A stretch of 64,000 nt of DNA, from positions 34,772,996 through 34,836,995 of the forward strand of contig NC_064756.1 in NCBI RefSeq assembly GCF_011397635.1, written 5' to 3'. A program made the translations under genes and the position numbers. The notes beneath the pieces are model-generated. The model worked only from the letters and a program-made list of their open reading frames with translations, was not told the origin of the DNA and did not search any database. The DNA is from Epinephelus fuscoguttatus. Lineage: Eukaryota > Chordata > Actinopteri > Perciformes > Serranidae. Below, one piece after another: positions 57,691-64,000 of this stretch; position 1 is the stretch's first letter, and each line of letters starts with the position of its first letter.

Positions 57691-60209
57691 AACAAACAAA
57701 CATGGCAGCACACCGGTAAGGTAAGACAACATGTTTACATGTCGTTTTCTATATGTTCTCTGACATTTATGCTAACAATATGAGGCGGTCTTTGTGGAGA
57801 AAAAGCTTGTTTAGTAGATTAACTTTGCACTTGAAGGTTGCCCGTTCACTTACGTTTTAACAGGTCTGACGCTACGGCTGTAGGCTAACGGCTAACATGC
57901 TAACTATTATTTGTATGTCACTAGTCACTTGAAACAAATTTAGGACGATAGGAGACAGGTTGAAATAAACCGAAATTTCCCTTTAGGTGAGTTGTTGGTG
58001 TACTGAAAAGGTGTTGTTAGGAAAATTAAGGCAAAGTGTACAAGATCACATGTACAGTTACATGAAAGTTTTTGGATCCTTGCTGAGTTCAGTAGGGTGG
58101 TTGATGTCATTGGGCGATGTAGAGCTTCATCTGGGGTGGTCACTGTCTATAAATATTAAACTCAGGGTGTTTCCCCTCCCTCTTTCCTCATGCTCACTAA
58201 CAACCTTTTCACCTCCAACATTTACAGCCTCTTGATTCAGTGTGTCTATTTCACATCCTCCACTGTCTGCCCTGCTCTATCTATCTGCATTCCTCCCTGC
58301 GAGCTTCTGTCTTTCTCTCAGAGGCACACAGACACGGGTCTATTTGCTTGAATTTCTCATTTCCTGTTTGGGGTGTGTATCCAATCCCTTGTTCTTGTGC
58401 CCAGCACACATCAAACACTTGTGCTGTTTCAAATGAAAAAAAGAAACAGAAAGGAGGATATGCAGAAAGCATATAAATGAGAGAATGATGGCAAAAGTAG
58501 ATGTGAAGGGGAGAGGGGTGCGTGTGTGTGGTGAGAATCAAGATGACCATGACAGTGGAAGGGAAAGTCCTGACTGATGACACAGACACAGAGAAAACCA
58601 AAGGAAAAATGAAAAAGGAGTAGAAAACACAAAGCAGTTAATTATCATGACATCCAGAGATACGGCCAAATAAGGCTAGACTTGTGCCAAACACTGAGTT
58701 CGTACTGCAAAGTCGTTTTTCATCCTAATCTAATTTTTCAGGAATCTGGGCTGCTTTCACTTCCCTTAGCAATTTGTTTTTATTTATTGTAATTATCTGT
58801 TTACTCGGTCATTTTCTAAATTTCCTTTAACAAGGCTGTGGTGCCAGTCGATCCGGAGGCGGCTGCTGGGTACGAGCCATAAAAAAACACAACCTCCCAG
58901 AGTCTGCTTCACATTTCCACCGTCAAGAATTGATTCCATTCAGGCTGTGTGTGGGCTTACACTCAGGTATGGAGCTGTGGTTTCAATGGCTAATGCAGCT
59001 CCTTATTGTGTTAGTTCTCAGGTCAAAACTGCCTGCTCAATTGGAAATGTTTTCCAAAAACTAGCCCCATGCCAGTGCAAACTCACAGTCTGTTCTAATA
59101 CATTAAAAAAAACCCTGCTTTTTGTTATCGAAGTGCTGAAATGAAAAGGGATGTTAATGATGGATGGGAGAGTCATTTGGACACATTTGAGACAATTTAC
59201 GGGTTTCTCTCTGTTTTCAATTGTCTCAAAGCTTTTATGTAGAAACAAACAACCAATTTTTTTTGTGGCAAGAACTATCAGTTTTTCCCTATTTTTATAG
59301 CGGAAAAAAAGCTCAAAACGTCAACTGAAACAACTCAAACCCCACTGCAACAGTTGCTTTTATCAAACTATGGATATATCCAGTAACATCATATTTATTT
59401 CTTTCATAAAAAATGACTCTGTAGAAGTGAAAAATACAATTTGAGAGAACTACTCAAGTAAAAAAGTACCTGGTTAATAAATTACTCAAAGTACAAGGTA
59501 CTTTACATTTAATATTTTTAAGGTTCCAGTGCAAAATAATGAAAAACAGCACGTGTTGATAAAACTTTTTTTTTTTTTAAAATGAAGCAGGTAGGCTGAT
59601 CAAACAAATAAGGATAGTCTATTCATTTATGAACAATCTCCTACTGTCTCTCCGTCTCTTTCTCACTGCCCTCTCTTCCTTATCATAACATCAAAGATTA
59701 ACATTACACATGCTCACCTAAACTAGCAAACTACATTTTTACTTTTTTTCATTTAGCTTGCGGAGGTTAGGAGTTTTCAATGCATAGATCTCAGTGTTTC
59801 TTTGGGAGGCACTCCAAGTACTTCATCATGTAAATGTTGTGATTTTGGTATAAAAATTGTGGTCAGATGTGGCCAGGCTTTGTTGTTGTAAGCTGCCTCT
59901 TGTTCTGGGTTTTACTCTGTCATCATCGCATCATGGTTTCTTTTTGAGCAAATTAGCATCTGCAGTGGAGGTGCTCCTCTCGTGCTCTCCCCCCTACACT
60001 TAGTCCCCACATTTAGAACAGACAAGTTGTAATGAAGGCATAAATGGCAAATGTAGAGTAGTAAAGTGTAGATTACCAGCTCAAAAATATACTAAAGAAT
60101 AGAAGTACAGTTTAATTACAGGAACACACAGAGTACTTGTTCCTTAGAAATAAAAATATACATACTTTTTTACTTAAATGCGTTGCCTGTAATGCATTAC
60201 ACCCCCCCA
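57691..60209. other. Intergenic, no gene seen
   Basis: Non-coding sequence. Around 58720-58900 is a low-repeat stretch rich in homeodomain-like taatt and attatc words, which might be conserved non-coding DNA; this cannot be tested here. Confidence 0.4.
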
Positions 60210-60610
60210 AGTCTTATTTATCCAGTCGTATGTTCAGACACATGAACTTAGCTAAAAAAAAACAACCACCTCTTAATTGATAAAACTGAACTGAAAATAA
60301 AAGGTATGCTTTCATCAAAGCCAAACTCCAAAACTAAGGTTTTAAAAATGCATGTGTTTGGGAAGTACTGAGCATGGACTGGATAAATGAGACTTGCATT
60401 ATACTGTGTGAGTTGTGTGAGAGTATGTTAACAGATGTTCTGATGTTGTTTTGTTGTTGTTTAAGATGGTCTCCAATCAATAAATCAATATGTTTGCTGT
60501 TTTCCGTGGAGGCATGCGAGAAAAACAAAGTTTTCTTCACCGTTTCAAGGTAACACAGCATGACTAACTGATTAACTAACAGTCATTCTGTGGGTGAAGT
60601 ATTCCTTTAA
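60210..60610. mobile_element. Foldback MITE, left part eroded
   Basis: The right half is clear: gcatgtgtttgggaagtact, gagacttgcattatactg, and the end gggtgaagtattcctttaa at 60592-60610. The left half keeps only ccagtcgtatgttcag and nearby fragments. Fourth member of the 22038/53833 family. Confidence 0.65.
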
Positions 60611-63600
60611 GTTCATCCAGAACAGTCACAACCTTTTAATCTGAAGCCCTATTAAATAACTCCAAACTGTGCCTTTAAATGCAAAAGTTAGAAAAGAATT
60701 TTAAGAAACAAACAAAGCAATAAACACAATCATATTTTTATAAAACCATATCTGCTCACCAGGCCATATATACTGCAGCTGATTTCATTGCTGCCACTGA
60801 AGGTAACAGCCTCGCTTTATACTTAAAACAGCCCTACAAGAAATGTAAACAGAGGCTCAACAAAATATAAACACAATTGCTTTCTATACCCGCCTCCAGT
60901 CCCCACCCCGAACCACCCTGGTTACAAGTCCAAGAAACACAGCAGGAAACAGAAAGGGGTTTTAATGTGGAAAGGTAAAGCCAGCAGCAGACGTTTCAGG
61001 CAGGTATGCATCATGTTTCTTTTTCCAGTGACATGAAATTTCCAACTCCTCACTCCCCTGTAAATAACTCCAGTGAACATGCAATGTGTCATTTCAGGAT
61101 GGTGATTTACGCACTGATCAACGGGAGGTACACGGAGGAGAGAGTTTGTAATGCAGCCCTGTAATGTGAGCAATCCTTACGATTCGTAGATGACTCAAAG
61201 AGATATCTTAAAAAAATGCTCACAGGCAAGAAAGAGGGAAATAAGAAATAAGAGGAAGGGTGGCGCTCAAGAGGATGAGCCCCCCCACCTCCCACCCCAA
61301 AATTTATCTTTAATTTTGCTTGAAGTCCTTTGCCCTGCCCGCTAGAAAAACATATGGTTCAAATAAGTGCGACCCCCTACAGACCCCCTGGAGTCAAGCT
61401 CTCATTAGTGAATTATTTGGACAGAGTGAAGCAGAGGAGGGGAAGCAAAACTGTTTCAGCTTCTCCAAAATACTGGCACCATGACGTTAAAGGGGTGGAG
61501 TAAAAGAGTAAAAGTGGGTGTTTGGAACACTTACTATGCAATGGCTTTACATGTTACAGGATAATAAATAGAAAGAGGGTCTATGTAACATATACTCCAC
61601 TCACTCGGAGGCCTCATCATTCATTGGCTCGCGACCTTGGAATGTCACTCACATTCCCCCCCGACCTTCACGTGTCTCTTTCTCTGGTTGCTCGTATATC
61701 TATGCGCTCCTCCACTCATGTTTGTTTTAACTTTCTCAGGACCCCTCCAAAGCCCACGCTCATGCATCGTGCACCCAAGAGGACAGCAATTTCCCTCCTC
61801 CGTCCTCCCGGCAAGCCAGATTTTCTCTACCTCTCTCCCTCCCACACTGTCTCTCCCACTCACTGTCTGCGTTTACTCTCATGTGGGGCTGAGGCTGTAA
61901 CGTCAGCTTTTTCCCCCTCCCTCAAGCGCTACTAGTAAAACCATCACAGAGCTAGACGTGTTATGGCTCAGAGTGAAAGACGAGTCATAGGTGCTCTTTG
62001 CTAAGAGAAAGTGAACTCACTCTTTGGGGTTAGTAAGCACTCGACAGGGGTCACAGTGAGTCACCCGACTGCTTGGCCTCTTACTCTTCACTGCGGGATG
62101 TCTCTTGTGAGTCAAGCAGCAGACTGGACTGGACTGGGCTGTATCCTCTGTGTCACATGCTTCTCCAGAGCGTCTCTCATTCTGTTGAACTTCTAACCCT
62201 TACCATCTAAAACCCAAACACACCAAACCACAAACCTATATGTCAAAAGGGTTGACTTTTCCTTTCTGGTGCGCAAGCAGTGGCGCCTCCAGATTTTTTT
62301 CAAAGGGCTGGTCAGATGGGGCCACTGAAAAACTTGGGATGGCACACCAAAACCAAAAGCTATAATTCATTTTCAGGAATATGATCATGCTGCTTTAATT
62401 GTCTATATGGGCTAGTTGAACGATACGTCAATATGGAGAGTTGAGGAATTGCATTCAGAAGTAAGTACCCACCGATTTTCATTCAGATATTCTGAGGTGA
62501 GAGTTCAAGGGACCCCTTTAAAAATGGCCATGCTGGTTGTTCCCTCACCAAAATTGAGCCTAACTTCAGAGCAATAATAAGCCCCCTTTCTGACAAGCTA
62601 TGCCAACATGGTTGGTACCAATGGATTGCTTCTGTCACTGGTTCCCAACTTGGGGTTTCCCAGCCCCCTTGTGGGGTCACCAAAGCTTTACAGGGGGTCA
62701 CAAGGCTTTCTTGATTTTAAGGAGTGTAAGAAAGCTTAAAAAATAAATATACAGTGGACCTTTATGTCAGAACTTCATTCATTTCTGTGGAGAAAACTAA
62801 ATTAATTGGTTATTTTTAAAGTTTAGATTATTATTCATGACATAAACTTCTCACAAAATCTCATGGGCACACTGAAGACAGAACACAAGCTATATTCACA
62901 CAGGTTTTACTTTACTACACAGCCTGGTCCTGAAATTAAAACAACTAAAGAGCCATTAGAACAATAGCCAAGTTTTAGGGAGGAGAAAACACTGAACTTG
63001 TCAAAAAAGAAGCCCATTCAGTTTGTATGATTGTAAAAAATAAAGACATGTATACATAATACAAACAGAGAATTGCATAAAAAGTTCCCTGTCAGGAAAA
63101 CTCATCTCTGATTCAATCTTGACAGGAAATAATCTGCTAAAATTCATCCAAATCTCTCATTTTACACAAACTTCCTGCAATAATTGTGTTCACTATTTGG
63201 GTTAATTGTACAGTTTACTAGTTGTTCTGTGCTGTTATTGTCAACTATTGTTACATTATGAAATATCCATAAAATATGTCAAGTTATGAGGGTGCCACAG
63301 CCTATTAAAGACAGCATTTGTTGGTGGGGGCAACTGTATCAGTGGGTCTATGACCTACCCCAACCACACCCCTCACATGGAGGCGCCACTGTATACAAGA
63401 CTGATGTCTCCTGACTGACCACAGCACACAGTGTGAAGTTTCAGCAAAAGAAAGGTGTTTCATCTTGGATGTGTTTCTGTTTAAAGGTTGCGTGATGTTT
63501 TTGCAAACCAGTTATATGAGGCTTGGGTGCGTCAGATGCCATGTGTGAGTGAGTAAAGTTGTGGGGATGTGCACCTGTGCCACATTTGTCCCCGCCATGC

Positions 63601-64000
63601 CATATCTGTGGTTGCCCAGAGGCCGACATTGCTGAGTTCAGATGGCAGGAAACTTCCACTGCAACATCCTCTAGCCTTGAGGCATCTGGATTACGACCAA
63701 AAGGACATGTGACTGATATTGTACTTTTTCATTACATAGGCCCACATTTTAATTGTCTGAAATATTATTGCAGTTCAGTCAGAGAGGCAGAGACTTGAGG
63801 AAAAAAGGCATCTCTCAAAATTTAAGTCTTAATTCCAGACAAGCCAGGGGAAATTGGCTCCTTCGTGAATCATTTACCTAATCTTTAACTAATGACTTGG
63901 TGTAACACATTACTCAGCATCTGAGCATTTTTCTGGTTAACCTCACATGAACATATCAGCAGTCTAATGAATGCCTACAAACCCAACCTGTTATGTTACT
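60611..64000. other. Intergenic to window end, no gene seen
   Basis: A possible repeat at 62640-62705 (ttcccaacttggggtttccc, gggggtcacaaggc) resembles a dispersed fish family. Open frames up to 137 codons (61522) are low-complexity or unmatched. No exon assigned. Confidence 0.4.

Noticed and set aside
61522-61935. 137-codon open frame on plus
   Set aside because: Pro/Ser/Leu-rich composition from pyrimidine-rich DNA, no family resemblance, shadowed by other frames.

Overview
This window is vertebrate nuclear DNA, almost certainly from a teleost fish, most likely a percomorph. The genes are split into short exons with GT/AG introns. Intergenic DNA is AT-rich and full of microsatellites, tRNA-like SINEs and MITE-type DNA transposons of the kind common in fish. 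The species cannot be named from sequence alone. Exon coordinates were set by hand from splice signals, reading frame and family alignment from memory, not from transcripts.

Layout. (1) 121-4156, plus strand: the last seven coding exons of a cytochrome P450 family 2 gene; exons 1-2 lie upstream of the window. (2) 9219-14722, plus strand: a complete second CYP2 gene (nine exons, 492 aa), a tandem paralogue of the first. (3) 16637-23975, minus strand: a complete CDKL1-type protein kinase (nine coding exons, 347 aa), with a probable upstream exon near 24101. (4) 30503-43815, plus strand: a complete TGF-beta 1 precursor (six coding exons, 387 aa) with LAP, RGD motif, RKKR furin site and 112-aa cysteine-knot ligand. 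(5) From about 45.1 kb to the end there is no recognisable gene, only repeats, microsatellites and unassigned sequence.

How the genes relate. They do not form a pathway or operon. The CYP2 enzymes are expected to be ER mono-oxygenases, the CDKL protein a cytosolic or ciliary kinase, and TGF-beta 1 a secreted cytokine. What links them is ancestry. In human 19q13.2 the CYP2A/B/F/S cluster lies next to TGFB1, so the window keeps an ancient vertebrate block and the P450s are probably CYP2Y-type. A CDKL gene sits between them here. CDKL1 and CDKL4 lie on other human chromosomes of the same paralogon, so this copy may be an ohnologue not kept in mammals, or a relocated cdkl1.

No undescribed multi-gene system was found. 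The items most worth a second look are the CDKL linkage, the rearranged tgfb1 exon structure, a 579-bp transposon-like element carrying a fragment of a RecQ-like helicase, a Harbinger-like element with near-perfect ends, and two foldback MITE families with several copies each.
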